NCBI RefSeq assembly: GCF_030538495.1
Contig: NZ_JAUNTW010000003.1
Span: 124,001 to 188,000 of the forward strand
DNA: 64,000 nt
Direction: 5' to 3'
From: Paracoccus sp. (in: a-proteobacteria)
GTDB taxonomy: Bacteria > Pseudomonadota > Alphaproteobacteria > Rhodobacterales > Rhodobacteraceae
A model generated the notes under the pieces. It was given only the letters and a program-made list of their open reading frames with translations. It ran no database searches and was not told the origin of the DNA. Positions 28,069-37,244 of the stretch are shown piece after piece (position 1 is the first letter of the stretch; each line of letters starts with the position of its first letter). A program made the translations under genes and the position numbers.

Positions 28069-28102
28069 GGCGGATCGGGCTGCTGCCACTGCCCGATCCG
28101 CC
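28069..28102 (-). promoter_or_regulatory. Strong leader hairpin upstream of mraZ
   Basis: GGCGGATCGGGC and GCCCGATCCGCC form a perfect 12-bp stem around a 10-nt loop, 23 bp before the mraZ ATG. It would form in the leader of the dcw transcript. On the minus strand the stem is followed by TTTTCCTTTTCC, so attenuation is possible. Confidence 0.6.
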
Positions 28103-28370
28103 GCCCTCGTTCCCGTGTGCCGGGCCCCTTTTGCGGGGTTCGCTGTCCGCCTGCGCGCCACCCGTGGGGTTGGGTGCTGCCCGCGCGCCAATGGCGGCTT
28201 CTGATTGGAAAACGGATGCCTGCACAAAGCCTGCCTCGCCGTGGTGGGGTCTTATCGCCCCTTGCTGCCCGTTTTCATGTCTCCGTTCTGACATGGGATT
28301 TTACGGGAAGCAACGGTAAAAATCGCCATTCGCGGGGCGTTTGGGTCCAAGCCCGCCTGACCGGATGCGC

Positions 28371-28587
28371 GAATCAGAACGACGAATCGTGAACGCGCAG
28401 AGGGGCGACAATTTCTAGCGAAAGACCCCGCATTAACCACAATATGTTGGTTAACGAAAGTTTCGACCACAACGCGTTGCGTGGTGCGATTATGCCACAG
28501 TTTCCACAAAGCAAGATAAAACGACCTTGCGCAGATAAATTTTTGTCACCTCATCACAGCGAATCACGCAGATGAGAGCGGCGAATC
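28371..28587. promoter_or_regulatory. GANTC cluster and TTAACCA palindrome in the dcw promoter region
   Basis: GAATC occurs at 28371, 28384, 28561 and 28583. A palindrome with TTAACCA/TGGTTAA arms lies at 28433-28454. GANTC is the CcrM methylation site and TTAA-containing motifs are found in CtrA sites in Alphaproteobacteria. The palindrome spacing does not fit the TTAA-N7-TTAA CtrA box. Cell-cycle control of mraZ is an inference. Confidence 0.4.
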
Positions 28588-28691
28588 GCCCCTGTCCCTG
28601 AAAATCCCAACCGTCCCGGATTTTCCCAGATCGCGCTTCCCAGATGATCCCACAGCGCGTAACCTGCCGCCAGCCACGCATGGGGGATCAC

Positions 28692-29372
28692 ATGGACTGG
28701 ACCACACCCATCAACATCTATTGCGAACGGTTGGGGCCGCATTTCTGGGCTGAACCGGTGAATGCCATCACGAACCTGTCCTTTGTTCTGGCCGCGATCT
28801 GGGGCTGGGTCGAGGCGAAACGCCGTGCCGAGCCCAACCCGCTGATCTGGGTGCTGATCGTGCTGGCGGGAATAATCGGGATCGGGTCGTTCCTGTTCCA
28901 CACCTTTGCGAATCGCTGGTCGGCACTGGCGGATGTGCTGCCGATCTGGGTCTTTGTGGCGCTCTATGTGCTGGTCGCGATCAACCGGCTGGGCGGCGTG
29001 CGTCCGGGGCGCATTGTCATGGGGCTGGCCGTGGTGATCGGGATTGGCGCCATCTGGGTGGCCATGGGCGACGGCGGCGGCGGCGACGCGGCACCCACGC
29101 AGCCCGATCCGTTCAACGGATCACTGCAATATCTGCCCGCCGTGATCGCCTTTGCCGGTTTCGTGGTGCTGACCCAATATCGCCGCCATCCGATGCGGCA
29201 CTGGATTTTGGGCGCGTTCGGGGTGTTTGTGCTGTCTCTGACGGCGCGGACGATTGATGTGCGGGTCTGCGATGCGTTTCCGTTGGGAACGCATTTCCTC
29301 TGGCATATTCTGAACGGGCTGATGATCGCGCTGATTTTGCAGGTGCTGCTGCGCAGCCCGCGCCCCGCTTAA
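28692..29372 (+). CDS. Ceramidase-family membrane protein
   Basis: A 226-residue integral membrane protein with about seven hydrophobic segments, matching the alkaline ceramidase-like superfamily. Typical residues are seen in NAITNLSFVLAAIWGW near residue 24, the Ser/His segment GIGSFLFHTFANRWSALADVLPI near residue 64, and the late His pair THFLWHILNG near residue 205. In eukaryotes these zinc enzymes hydrolyse ceramide; bacterial substrates are unclear. The ATG at 28692 follows GGGGGAT. It ends convergently on folC with a 4-bp overlap. Confidence 0.8.
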   Translation: MDWTTPINIYCERLGPHFWAEPVNAITNLSFVLAAIWGWVEAKRRAEPNPLIWVLIVLAGIIGIGSFLFHTFANRWSALADVLPIWVFVALYVLVAINRLGGVRPGRIVMGLAVVIGIGAIWVAMGDGGGGDAAPTQPDPFNGSLQYLPAVIAFAGFVVLTQYRRHPMRHWILGAFGVFVLSLTARTIDVRVCDAFPLGTHFLWHILNGLMIALILQVLLRSPRPA

Positions 29373-30640
29373 CCGTTATCGCGCAGCACCCGGCCCGCCA
29401 GATAGAGCGACCCACAAATCAAAATGCGTGCGGCCGGGTCGCGCGCGACAATCGCCGCAATCGCCGCCGCGGCATCCGTCGCAGTGTCGGTCGGGATGCC
29501 CACACGCGCGGCAACCGCCGCCGTTTCCGTGGCAGGCAGCGTGTTCGGTTCGCCCGGAATATCAATTGCGGTCAGGCTGGCCGCCTGCGCCGCCAAGGGT
29601 TCCAGATACCCGGCGATGTCTTTGGTGTTCAGCATCCCGCAAACCAGATGCGTGGGCCGCAGCGGCATCGCCGCCAAAGTCGCCGCGACCGCCTGACCGC
29701 CCGCCGGGTTATGCCCGCCATCCAGCCACAGTTCCGCCCCCGCCCCCGCCAGATCGACCAGAGGACCACGCCGCAGCCGCTGCATCCGCGCGGGCCATTC
29801 CGCCCGCGTCACGGCGGCGCGCGCCATATCTTCCGTCGCGCCCAACTGACGCAGCGCGGCCAAAGCGGTGCCAGCGTTCTGGATTTGATGCGCGCCGATC
29901 AGGTTCGGCAGCGGCAGATCCCACAGGCCTTGATCGTCCTGATACACCATCCCGTCGCGATCGCGCGCGATCGTCCACTGCTGGCCATAGGCGAAGATCG
30001 GCGCGGTCAGGCCGGAGGCGCGATCTTCGATCACGCGCAGGGCATCATCCTGCTGGGGCGCGATGATCACGGGCGTGCGGGGTTTCAGAATACCGGCCTT
30101 TTCCGCCGCGATCAGGGGCAGCGTGTCGCCCAGATATTGCGTGTGGTCGATGCTGACCGGCGTGATCACCGTCAGGCGCGGGTGTGTGATCACATTCGTG
30201 GCGTCCAGACGACCGCCTAAGCCGACCTCTAACAAAGTATAATCCGCCGGGGTCCGCGAAAACGCCAGAAAAGCGGCGGCGGTCGTGATTTCGAAAAAGG
30301 TGATCGGATCGCCCGCATTCACCGTTTCGATTTCCGCCAGAATCGCCGCCAGTTCGGGTTCCGCGATCAGTTCCCCCGCCAGCCGGATGCGTTCATGAAA
30401 CCGCGCCAGATGCGGCGAGGTATAGGCATGGACCCGCGCGCCCCCCTGTTCCAGACCGGCCCGGATCATGGCCTGCGTGCTGCCTTTGCCATTCGTGCCA
30501 GCGATATGGATGGCGGGCGGGATGCGCTGTTCGGGGTTGCCAAGCGCGGTCAACAGCCGGTGCATCCGGTCCAGTGACAGGTCAATCACCTTGGGGTGCA
30601 GCGTCATCAGACGGTTCAGAATGTCATCCGATTGGTTCAT
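29369..30640 (-). CDS. folC: Bifunctional folylpolyglutamate/dihydrofolate synthase
   Basis: A 423-residue Mur-ligase-fold enzyme that adds glutamate to dihydropteroate and folates. The ATP loop is HIAGTNGKGSTQAMI near residue 48, SPHLARFHERIR near residue 75 and the VGLGGRLDATNV motif near residue 140 fit FolC. It follows accD on the minus strand, the common accD-folC arrangement, with a hairpin element between them. Confidence 0.95.
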   Translation of the reverse strand: MNQSDDILNRLMTLHPKVIDLSLDRMHRLLTALGNPEQRIPPAIHIAGTNGKGSTQAMIRAGLEQGGARVHAYTSPHLARFHERIRLAGELIAEPELAAILAEIETVNAGDPITFFEITTAAAFLAFSRTPADYTLLEVGLGGRLDATNVITHPRLTVITPVSIDHTQYLGDTLPLIAAEKAGILKPRTPVIIAPQQDDALRVIEDRASGLTAPIFAYGQQWTIARDRDGMVYQDDQGLWDLPLPNLIGAHQIQNAGTALAALRQLGATEDMARAAVTRAEWPARMQRLRRGPLVDLAGAGAELWLDGGHNPAGGQAVAATLAAMPLRPTHLVCGMLNTKDIAGYLEPLAAQAASLTAIDIPGEPNTLPATETAAVAARVGIPTDTATDAAAAIAAIVARDPAARILICGSLYLAGRVLRDNG

Positions 30641-30650
30641 ACCGCACCCG

Positions 30651-30699
30651 CCGGGGGTTTCACCCCCGGACCCCCAGGATATTTTTACACAGAAGATAC
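30651..30699. repeat. Composite intergenic element between accD and folC
   Basis: A perfect hairpin CCGGGGGT-TTC-ACCCCCGG (30651-30669) is followed by CCCCCAGGATATTTTTAC and ACAGAAGATAC, one arm of the dispersed element. The arm overlaps the accD 3' end: it encodes the final Ser-Ser-Val and the TAA stop. Confidence 0.75.
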
Positions 30700-31617
30700 A
30701 GAGGGTTCTGCATCGGTTTCGGGTGCGGTCTGCGGTTCCGGTGCGGGCAGTTCCCCCGCCACCGGCGCGGGCAGGCCGCCCAGCATCCGCAGGATCGAGA
30801 TCAGTTCATCGCGCAGTTTCCCGCGATGCGTCACCCGGTCCAGCATCCCATGTTCCAGCAGATATTCGGCGCGCTGAAAGCCTTCGGGCAGTTTTTCGCG
30901 GATGGTTTGTTCGATCACGCGCGGCCCGGCAAAGCAGATCAGCGCATTGGGTTCCGCGATATGGATATCGCCCAGCATCGCATAGCTGGCCGTCACCCCG
31001 CCCGTCGTCGGATGGGTCAGCACCACGATATAGGGCAGGCCCGCTTCTTTCAGCATTTCGACCGCAACCGTCGTGCGCGGCATTTGCATCAGGGACAGGA
31101 TGCCTTCTTGCATCCGGGCGCCTCCGGCGGCGGAAAACAGCACCAGCGGTTTATGCACCGCAACCGCGCGTTCGGCGGCGGCGATGATGGCGTTGCCGAC
31201 ATACATCCCCATCGACCCGCCCATAAAGCTGAAATCCTGCGCCGCGCAGATCACCGGGGTGCGGCCGATTTCGCCTTCGGCGACCAGCATCGCTTCTTTT
31301 TCGCCGGTGGTTTTTTGCGCGGATTTCATCCGGTCGGGGTATTTTTTCTGATCGCGGAAATGCAGCGGATCGGCGACGGGTTCGGGAACCTTTACCTCGA
31401 CGAACACGCCGCCATCGAACAGCGCGCCGAAGCGGTCGCGCGGCGTGATCGCCATATGGTGATCGCAATTCGTGCAGACGTTCAGGTTGTCGGTCAGTTC
31501 GCGGTGAAACAGCATCGTCCCGCATTCGGGGCATTTCGTCCACAGGTTTTCCGGCACATCCCGCCGCGCAAACAGCGAATTGATTCGCGGACGCACATAG
31601 TTCGTAATCCAGTTCAT
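30685..31617 (-). CDS. accD: Acetyl-CoA carboxylase carboxyltransferase subunit beta
   Basis: A 310-residue beta subunit that, with AccA, transfers carboxyl from biotin to acetyl-CoA to make malonyl-CoA. A zinc ribbon is seen at the N-terminus (CPECG near residue 28 and CTNCD near residue 47), and the crotonase-like core has [11 protein letters not shown] and GGARMQEG. The ATG at 31617 starts the conserved [10 protein letters not shown]. The C-terminal tail after residue 290 is low complexity (Pro/Glu/Thr) and ends within a repeat element. Confidence 0.95.
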   Translation of the reverse strand: MNWITNYVRPRINSLFARRDVPENLWTKCPECGTMLFHRELTDNLNVCTNCDHHMAITPRDRFGALFDGGVFVEVKVPEPVADPLHFRDQKKYPDRMKSAQKTTGEKEAMLVAEGEIGRTPVICAAQDFSFMGGSMGMYVGNAIIAAAERAVAVHKPLVLFSAAGGARMQEGILSLMQMPRTTVAVEMLKEAGLPYIVVLTHPTTGGVTASYAMLGDIHIAEPNALICFAGPRVIEQTIREKLPEGFQRAEYLLEHGMLDRVTHRGKLRDELISILRMLGGLPAPVAGELPAPEPQTAPETDAEPSVSSV

Positions 31618-31711
31618 CGCCGGTTCCCTGCGGTTGTTTCGGCCCCGAAATAGGGCGGCGCGCGTCAAATTGCAATTGCAGCCGGTGACGCAACCGCGTT
31701 TGATGGGCGTC

Positions 31712-33139
31712 ATGTGGACCAGCCTGATCGTTTCCGCCCATTATCTGATTGCCTTTGCGATTGCCGTTCGGGTGCTGCTGCATCCGCGGATGGAGCCGCC
31801 TGTCCGGCTGGCCTGGGTTCTGTTTATCATCGCGCTGCCCGTCATTGGCATCATCGGTTACGTCCTGTTCGGAGAGGTCCGTATGCGTCAGGCCGAGGTT
31901 CAGAAACGCGCCGATGTCCGCGACAATCTGACCGGCCGGTGGCAGATCAGCCCTCAGATCGTGGATAATCCCGGGTTTCAGGTGGCCCCGGTCGTACAGG
32001 CCAATATCGCACTGGATGGGTTTTATGCCGTGGGCGGCAATCGCCTGCATCTGCTGCCCGAAGATGACCGCGCGATTGATGATCTGGTCGCGGCGATTGA
32101 TGATGCGCGCGATCATGTGCATGTGCTGTTTTACATCTGGCTGCCCGATGACAGCGGCGCGCGGGTGGCGCGGGCCGTGGCGCGGGCGGCGGCGCGGGGG
32201 GTGACGGTTCGGGTGATCGTTGACGCCTTGGGATCGCGCGGATTGGTGCGGTCGCATTTATGGGGGGAAATGACGCAGGCGGGGGCGGAATGTGTGACCG
32301 CGTTACCCTTTGGCATGCCCTTGGTGTCGCTGCTGTTTCAGCGGCTGGACCTGCGCAATCACCGCAAGGTGGTGGTGATCGACAATGACATCGCCTTTAC
32401 CGGCAGCCGGAATTGCGCCGATATGGCCTTTGCCGTCAAAGCGCGGTTTGGGCCGTGGATCGACATTTTCGTGCAGCTGCGCGGCCCCGCCGTGCGCCAG
32501 TTGCAAGGCGTGTTTCTGGCCGACTGGATGAGCTATACCGGGTCAGACCTTGGCGATATGTTGCAGATGGTGGACGCCGCCGATGATCCGGGCGCGGTTG
32601 TGCAGGCCGTCGCCACCGGGCCGGACCGGTATCTGGGCAGCATCGCGGATTCGCTGACCACGATGTTATATGCCGCGCGCGAACGGGTGACGATCACGAC
32701 GCCCTATTACATCCCGGATCAGGCACTGGATGCCGCGATCCGGTCGGCGGCGCGGCGGGGCGTGCAGGTCACGATGATTTTGCCCGAACGCAATGATTCG
32801 CTGTTCGTGGGTGCCAGCAGTCAGGTGTTTTACCACGGCCTGATCGAATCGGGGGTGCGGCTGATGCTGTTTCAGGGCGGGTTGCTGCATTCGAAAATCA
32901 TGACCGTGGACGGGGCCATGGCGATGATCGGCAGCGCGAATCTGGACCGGCGCAGCTTTGACCTGAATTATGAAATGAACTTGCTGGTGGTTGACCGCGA
33001 TTTTGTGGCCGAGCTGGACCAGAGGCAGGCCAGCTACATCGCCCGCGCCCGTCCGATTGACCTGCCCGAAGTCCAAGGCTGGTCCGCCATCCGCCGCGTG
33101 CGCAACAACCTGTTGGCACTGGCTTCACCATTATTATAG
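31712..33139 (+). CDS. cls: Cardiolipin synthase (phospholipase D family)
   Basis: A 475-residue membrane enzyme condensing phosphatidylglycerol to cardiolipin. Two N-terminal membrane helices (residues 3-22 and 33-55) precede two PLD domains with HKD motifs, [19 protein letters not shown] near residue 215 and [19 protein letters not shown] near residue 392. The start is uncertain: ATG at 31712 fits the family N-terminus, and ATG at 31703 is three codons upstream. It is divergent from accD. Confidence 0.92.
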   Translation: MWTSLIVSAHYLIAFAIAVRVLLHPRMEPPVRLAWVLFIIALPVIGIIGYVLFGEVRMRQAEVQKRADVRDNLTGRWQISPQIVDNPGFQVAPVVQANIALDGFYAVGGNRLHLLPEDDRAIDDLVAAIDDARDHVHVLFYIWLPDDSGARVARAVARAAARGVTVRVIVDALGSRGLVRSHLWGEMTQAGAECVTALPFGMPLVSLLFQRLDLRNHRKVVVIDNDIAFTGSRNCADMAFAVKARFGPWIDIFVQLRGPAVRQLQGVFLADWMSYTGSDLGDMLQMVDAADDPGAVVQAVATGPDRYLGSIADSLTTMLYAARERVTITTPYYIPDQALDAAIRSAARRGVQVTMILPERNDSLFVGASSQVFYHGLIESGVRLMLFQGGLLHSKIMTVDGAMAMIGSANLDRRSFDLNYEMNLLVVDRDFVAELDQRQASYIARARPIDLPEVQGWSAIRRVRNNLLALASPLL

Positions 33140-33149
33140 GGGACGCGCT

Positions 33150-33437
33150 ATGCAAAAACTGACCCATGACCAGATCGCGCAGGGGGTGGCGGGATTGGAC
33201 GGTTGGGCGCTGTCGGATACGGGCGATCAGATCAGCCGGCGGTTTGACTATAAAGGCTTTGCCCGCGCGGTCGAAATGGCCAATCTGGCGGCGTGGCTGG
33301 GCAACAAACTGAACCACCACCCGGATGTGCGCTTTGGCTGGGGCTATTGCGAGGTGGCGTTTACCACGCATGACGCGGGCGGGGTGACGGCGGCGGATCT
33401 GGACGCGGCGGCTCGGTTGAATGATCTGGTGGCCTAA
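33150..33437 (+). CDS. 4a-hydroxytetrahydrobiopterin dehydratase (pterin-4a-carbinolamine dehydratase)
   Basis: A 95-residue PCD/DCoH protein. The active-site motif NKLNHHPDVRFGWGYCEV near residue 55 carries the two catalytic His residues. It recycles the pterin cofactor of aromatic amino acid hydroxylases; no phenylalanine hydroxylase is encoded here. The ATG follows TAGGGGA and lies 10 bp after cls, so they may be cotranscribed. Confidence 0.92.
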   Translation: MQKLTHDQIAQGVAGLDGWALSDTGDQISRRFDYKGFARAVEMANLAAWLGNKLNHHPDVRFGWGYCEVAFTTHDAGGVTAADLDAAARLNDLVA

Positions 33438-33512
33438 AGGGTTGCCGCGCGGGCCGGTCGCGGCTAATCCCGTGCCGGACAACGGGGCGCGACCAGAACA
33501 AAGGACTTCAGG

Positions 33513-34292
33513 ATGATCGGATGGATCAGATCCGCAATCAACGGTGAACGCCGGTCGCCCGCCGAATGGGACGCTCTGACGGCGCGGATGCGGGACCGCC
33601 GACGGCCCGTATCGCCCGATCTGCGCGCCGCAGCGTCGGAACTGTCCGAGGCACTGACCGAGTTTCTGCATCACGCGGCGGATTTGGCCAGCACGCCCAC
33701 CGCAACACCCGAGCCCGAGGGCCTGCCCGCAGGCACCGACTGGACATGGCGGCCCATTATCTTGCGCGGCGAGGCGCGGCAGCAGGTCTATGTGGCGCCC
33801 GACAGCGGGGTTTGGCTGACGCCGGAATTGCAGCTGTATCACGATTGCCCGCATCGCGCGCTGATCCTGCGTCAGGCTCTGAACCGCGACCTGACCACCC
33901 CTTGCGCCTTTGGCCTGACGACCGAAATCATGGGCCATGGCGGCAGCTATGTGTCGCTGTCCATCACCCTGCCCAAAGACGCCGTGCAGGGGCTGGGGCC
34001 GGATCATATCCTGCGGATGGACACGGTGATGACGGCGGAACGCGAGGTGACGGCCTATGCCCGGCTGAACATCGCGCAGGGGCCGAACACCGCCACGATG
34101 CTGCGCCAGCTGGGCGACCCGATCAGCGGCCCCAACACCCGGCGCGAGGTTGAATTTGATCTGGGCTTTGCCGATCTGACCAGCCGTGCGATTGAAAATG
34201 TCTGGATCGACGTGATCTTTGAACGACCCGGAATGAACGCGGTCACGATGGCGGATGCCGTTATGTCACGCCATGCCCGCGCGCAAATCTAA
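33513..34292 (+). CDS. DUF6478-like conserved Rhodobacterales protein
   Basis: A 259-residue cytosolic-looking protein with no signal peptide or membrane helix. The beginning MIGWIRSAINGERRSPAEWD and the middle DWTWRPIILRGEARQQVYVAPDSG resemble a family conserved in Rhodobacteraceae and of unknown function (DUF6478, by recollection). A ribosome site AAAGGACTTCAGG precedes the ATG. It is 9 bp upstream of another hypothetical gene and likely forms a pair with it. Confidence 0.75.
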   Translation: MIGWIRSAINGERRSPAEWDALTARMRDRRRPVSPDLRAAASELSEALTEFLHHAADLASTPTATPEPEGLPAGTDWTWRPIILRGEARQQVYVAPDSGVWLTPELQLYHDCPHRALILRQALNRDLTTPCAFGLTTEIMGHGGSYVSLSITLPKDAVQGLGPDHILRMDTVMTAEREVTAYARLNIAQGPNTATMLRQLGDPISGPNTRREVEFDLGFADLTSRAIENVWIDVIFERPGMNAVTMADAVMSRHARAQI

Positions 34293-34301
34293 GGAAACGC
34301 C

Positions 34302-34682
34302 ATGACCCAATTCGACGATCACGGTTTGCAGGACGGCGCGTGGCGCGGAACGCTGACGGGGGACCGGCCCGCGCGTCTGGCAGTCATTCATCTGGGGCAG
34401 GTGGTGGCCGAAATCGCGCCGGACAGCGATACGGTTGCCCTGCCCGTTCCGGCGCGGGCGCTGTCGTCGGGGCTGCAAACGCTGCTGCTGATGGGGGATA
34501 ATGGCGCGCCGGGTGAACCTTTGCGCGCGGATGCACAGCAATTGGGCCATCTCGCCATTCTGGCCGGGCAACCACTGGAACAGGACGCCTTGGCCGAAAT
34601 CGCCAGCCTGCGCGCGGAACTGGACCTGATGAAACGCGAATTTCGCCGCTTTGCCGCCGAACGGAATGGCGAACAGGGATAA
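34302..34682 (+). CDS. Hypothetical protein of the DUF6478-like gene pair
   Basis: A 126-residue protein I do not recognise. The first 90 residues look like a beta-rich globular domain (WRGTLTGDRPARLAVIHLGQ...), and the last 35 form a charged helix (LAEIASLRAELDLMKREFRRF) that could be a coiled coil. The start at 34302 follows AAGGAAACGCC. It is probably cotranscribed with the preceding gene. Confidence 0.75.
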   Translation: MTQFDDHGLQDGAWRGTLTGDRPARLAVIHLGQVVAEIAPDSDTVALPVPARALSSGLQTLLLMGDNGAPGEPLRADAQQLGHLAILAGQPLEQDALAEIASLRAELDLMKREFRRFAAERNGEQG

Positions 34683-34716
34683 CGTCACGCGCGTTTCACG
34701 CAGGTGTTACCTTTTC

Positions 34717-34745
34717 TTGCGAAAAGCGTTCGGGATTGCTATATC
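34717..34745 (+). promoter_or_regulatory. Candidate sigma-70 promoter for nspC
   Basis: TTGCGA and TATATC are separated by 17 bp. The -10 element ends 36 bp before the nspC ATG (34782), and AAAGGACGG is the ribosome site in between. Confidence 0.5.
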
Positions 34746-34781
34746 CGGTCTTTCTGTTTTCCCCATTAAAGGACGGCCCTG

Positions 34782-35882
34782 ATGAACCAACCGCAAACGC
34801 CCTTTTACCTGATCGACGCGGCGAAACTGCGCGCCAATATGGAAAAGATCGCGTGGTTGCGGGACCAGTCCGGGGCCAAGGCGCTGCTGGCGCTGAAATG
34901 CTTTGCCACCTGGTCGGTGTTTGACCAGATGCGCGACTACATGGACGGCACCACGTCGTCATCGCTGTTTGAACTGCGTCTGGGCCACGAAGAATTTGGC
35001 AAGGAAACCCACGCCTATTCCGTGGCTTGGGGCGATCACGAAATCGACGAGGCGGTCGGTTACGCCGATAAGATCATCTTTAACAGCCTGACCCAGCTGG
35101 ACCGTTTCGCGGATCGCACTGGCGGGATTGCCACTGGCCTGCGCCTCAATCCGCGCTTTTCGACCAGCGGTTTTGATCTGGCCGACCCCGCGCGTCCGTT
35201 CAGCCGGCTGGGCGAATGGGATTTGCCGCGTCTGGAACAGGCACTGGACCGCATCAGCGGCGTGATGATTCACTATAACTGCGAAAACCGCGATTTTGAC
35301 CTGTTCGACCAGCAACTGACGCGGATTGAAACCGAATTTGGCGGCATTTTGCAGCGTCTGGATTGGGTCAGTCTGGGCGGCGGCATTCACTTTACCGGCG
35401 ATGATTACCCGCTGGACCGTCTGGCCGAACGTCTGCGCGCGTTCCAGGACCGGTTCGGCGTGCAAGCCTATCTGGAACCCGGCGAAGCCAGCATCACCGG
35501 CACCACCACGCTGGAGGTCAGCGTGCTGGACATCATCGACAACGGCAAACAAGTGGCCATCGTCGATAGCAGCACCGAAGCGCATATGCTGGACCTGCTG
35601 ATCTATCGCGAAACCGCGAAACTGCCGCAATCGGGTGAATACGACTACCAAATCGCGGGCAAAACCTGCCTTGCGGGCGATATTTTCGGGGATGCGCGCT
35701 TTGACGCCCCCCTGTCCATCAATGACCGCATCAGCATCGCGGATGCCGCCGGTTATACGATGGTTAAGAAAAACTGGTTCAACGGCGTGAACATGCCCAG
35801 CATCGCGATCCGCGATCTGGACGGCACCATCCGCACCGTGCGCCAGTTCCCTTATTCCGAATACAAAAGCAGCCTGTCCTAA
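34782..35882 (+). CDS. nspC: Carboxynorspermidine/carboxyspermidine decarboxylase
   Basis: A 366-residue PLP-dependent fold-III decarboxylase. The Lys that binds PLP lies in LLALKCFATWSVF near residue 40, the glycine-rich phosphate contact is SLGGGIHFTGDDYP near residue 198, and YLEPGEASI near residue 230 is typical. It makes norspermidine or spermidine from the carboxy precursor formed by the dehydrogenase encoded next. This aspartate-semialdehyde route replaces SpeD/SpeE in many marine bacteria. Confidence 0.93.
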   Translation: MNQPQTPFYLIDAAKLRANMEKIAWLRDQSGAKALLALKCFATWSVFDQMRDYMDGTTSSSLFELRLGHEEFGKETHAYSVAWGDHEIDEAVGYADKIIFNSLTQLDRFADRTGGIATGLRLNPRFSTSGFDLADPARPFSRLGEWDLPRLEQALDRISGVMIHYNCENRDFDLFDQQLTRIETEFGGILQRLDWVSLGGGIHFTGDDYPLDRLAERLRAFQDRFGVQAYLEPGEASITGTTTLEVSVLDIIDNGKQVAIVDSSTEAHMLDLLIYRETAKLPQSGEYDYQIAGKTCLAGDIFGDARFDAPLSINDRISIADAAGYTMVKKNWFNGVNMPSIAIRDLDGTIRTVRQFPYSEYKSSLS

Positions 35883-35918
35883 GGCATCCACCTCTGCACC
35901 TCTGGAAAGGAGACAGAC

Positions 35919-37145
35919 TTGGCTCAGAAAAACGTGCTTATCATTGGCGCCGGTGGCGTGGCGCAGGTTGTCGCGCATAAAGTCGCGCAACATGCGGCCG
36001 AATTTGGCGATCTGCACATCGCCAACCGCACCCAGTCCAAGGCCGATGCCATCATCGACAGCCTGCGTGACAAAGGCCACACCATGGCCTTTACCAGCCA
36101 CGCATTGGACGCGATGAACCCCGATGCGGTCGAATCGCTGATCCGCAAACTGGATGCGGGCATCGTGATCAATGTTGGCACCGCCTTTATCAACATGACC
36201 GTGCTGGAAGGCTGCATCCGCGCCGGTGCCGCCTATATCGACACCGCCATTCACGAAGACCCGACCAAAATCTGCGAAACGCCGCCGTGGTATGGCAATT
36301 ACGAATGGAAACGCCGCCAAGACGTCGCCAAGGCCGGGATTACCGCAATCTTGGGCGCGGGCTTTGATCCGGGCGTGGTGAACGCCTATGCCCGTCTGGC
36401 CGAAGATGAATATTTCGACCAGATCGACAGCATCGACATCGTGGACATCAACGCCGGGTCGCATGGCCGCTGGTTCGCCACCAATTTCGACCCCGAAATC
36501 AATTTCCGCGAATTCACCGGCGTGGTCTATTCATGGCAGGGCGGCGAATGGCGCACGAACAAAATGTTCGAGGTGGGCCGCGAATGGGATTTGCCCGTCG
36601 TCGGCAAATGCAAAGCCTATCTGTCCGGCCATGACGAAGTTCACAGCCTGTCCGCGCGTTACAGCGATGCCGATGTGCGGTTCTGGATGGGCTTTGGCGA
36701 TCACTACATTAACGTGTTCACCGTGCTGCAAAATCTGGGCCTGTTGTCGGAACAGCCCGTGACGACCGCCGAAGGGGTCGAGGTCGTGCCGCTGAAGGTG
36801 GTCAAGGCCGTGCTGCCCGACCCCGCCAGCCTTGCGCCTGATTACACCGGCAAAACCTGCATTGGCGATCTGGTCAAAGGCCGCCTGAACGGGAAAGAGG
36901 GCGAGGTGTTCATCTATAACGTCGCCGACCACAAAGAGGCGTTTAACGAAGTCGGTTCCCAAGGCATCAGCTATACCGCTGGCGTTCCCCCGGTTGCGGC
37001 GGCGATTCTGGTCGCGCGCGGCGTCTGGGACGTCAAGAAAATGGCCAATGTCGAAGATTTGCCCGCGCGTCCGTTCCTCGAACTGCTGGGCGATATGGGT
37101 CTGCCGACCCGCGTGATCGACGGTCGCGGCGACAACCCCATCTGA
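35919..37145 (+). CDS. Carboxynorspermidine/carboxyspermidine dehydrogenase (saccharopine dehydrogenase family)
   Basis: A 408-residue NADPH-dependent oxidoreductase. The N-terminal Rossmann motif VLIIGAGGVAQVVAHK and the ILGAGFDPGVVNAYAR segment near residue 145 match the saccharopine dehydrogenase-like carboxy(nor)spermidine synthases. It reductively condenses aspartate semialdehyde with a diamine. The start is TTG at 35919, six bases after a strong AAAGGAG; no ATG fits the conserved start. It follows nspC by 36 bp in the same unit. Confidence 0.92.
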   Translation: MAQKNVLIIGAGGVAQVVAHKVAQHAAEFGDLHIANRTQSKADAIIDSLRDKGHTMAFTSHALDAMNPDAVESLIRKLDAGIVINVGTAFINMTVLEGCIRAGAAYIDTAIHEDPTKICETPPWYGNYEWKRRQDVAKAGITAILGAGFDPGVVNAYARLAEDEYFDQIDSIDIVDINAGSHGRWFATNFDPEINFREFTGVVYSWQGGEWRTNKMFEVGREWDLPVVGKCKAYLSGHDEVHSLSARYSDADVRFWMGFGDHYINVFTVLQNLGLLSEQPVTTAEGVEVVPLKVVKAVLPDPASLAPDYTGKTCIGDLVKGRLNGKEGEVFIYNVADHKEAFNEVGSQGISYTAGVPPVAAAILVARGVWDVKKMANVEDLPARPFLELLGDMGLPTRVIDGRGDNPI

Positions 37146-37187
37146 TCCGCGATTGATTTTTCGCAAACCGCAGCACAAAGCACGGGG

Positions 37188-37214
37188 CGGGCCGGAACAT
37201 CCGGCCCGTCTTTT
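37188..37214 (+). terminator. Rho-independent terminator after the polyamine genes
   Basis: A 9-bp stem CGGGCCGGA/TCCGGCCCG with an ACA loop is followed by TCTTTT. Confidence 0.85.
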
Positions 37215-37244
37215 GCGTTCAGGGGCAGCGATTTTTTCAGTTGG

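Larger units (their letters stand above)
28047..28691. other. 645-bp dcw leader/promoter region
   Basis: This gap between divergent mraZ and the ceramidase-like gene holds no convincing gene. It contains the 12-bp hairpin at 28069-28102 and GC-rich repeated hairpins to about 28260. An AT-richer part (28280-28560) follows, with four GAATC (GANTC, CcrM-type) sites and a TTAACCA...TGGTTAA palindrome. I did not find RNase P RNA signatures (GAGGAAAGTCC) on either strand. Confidence 0.6.

Noticed and set aside
28291..28325. MraZ box as TGGG/CGGG/CGGT at 10-bp spacing
   Set aside because: Only the first unit fits TGGG; later units degrade and orientation is opposite to mraZ, so it is too weak to list.
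28433..28454. CtrA binding site
   Set aside because: The TTAA half-sites are 14 bp apart instead of 7.
28047..28500. RNase P RNA next to mraZ
   Set aside because: The conserved GAGGAAAGTCC-type and closing motifs are not found on either strand.
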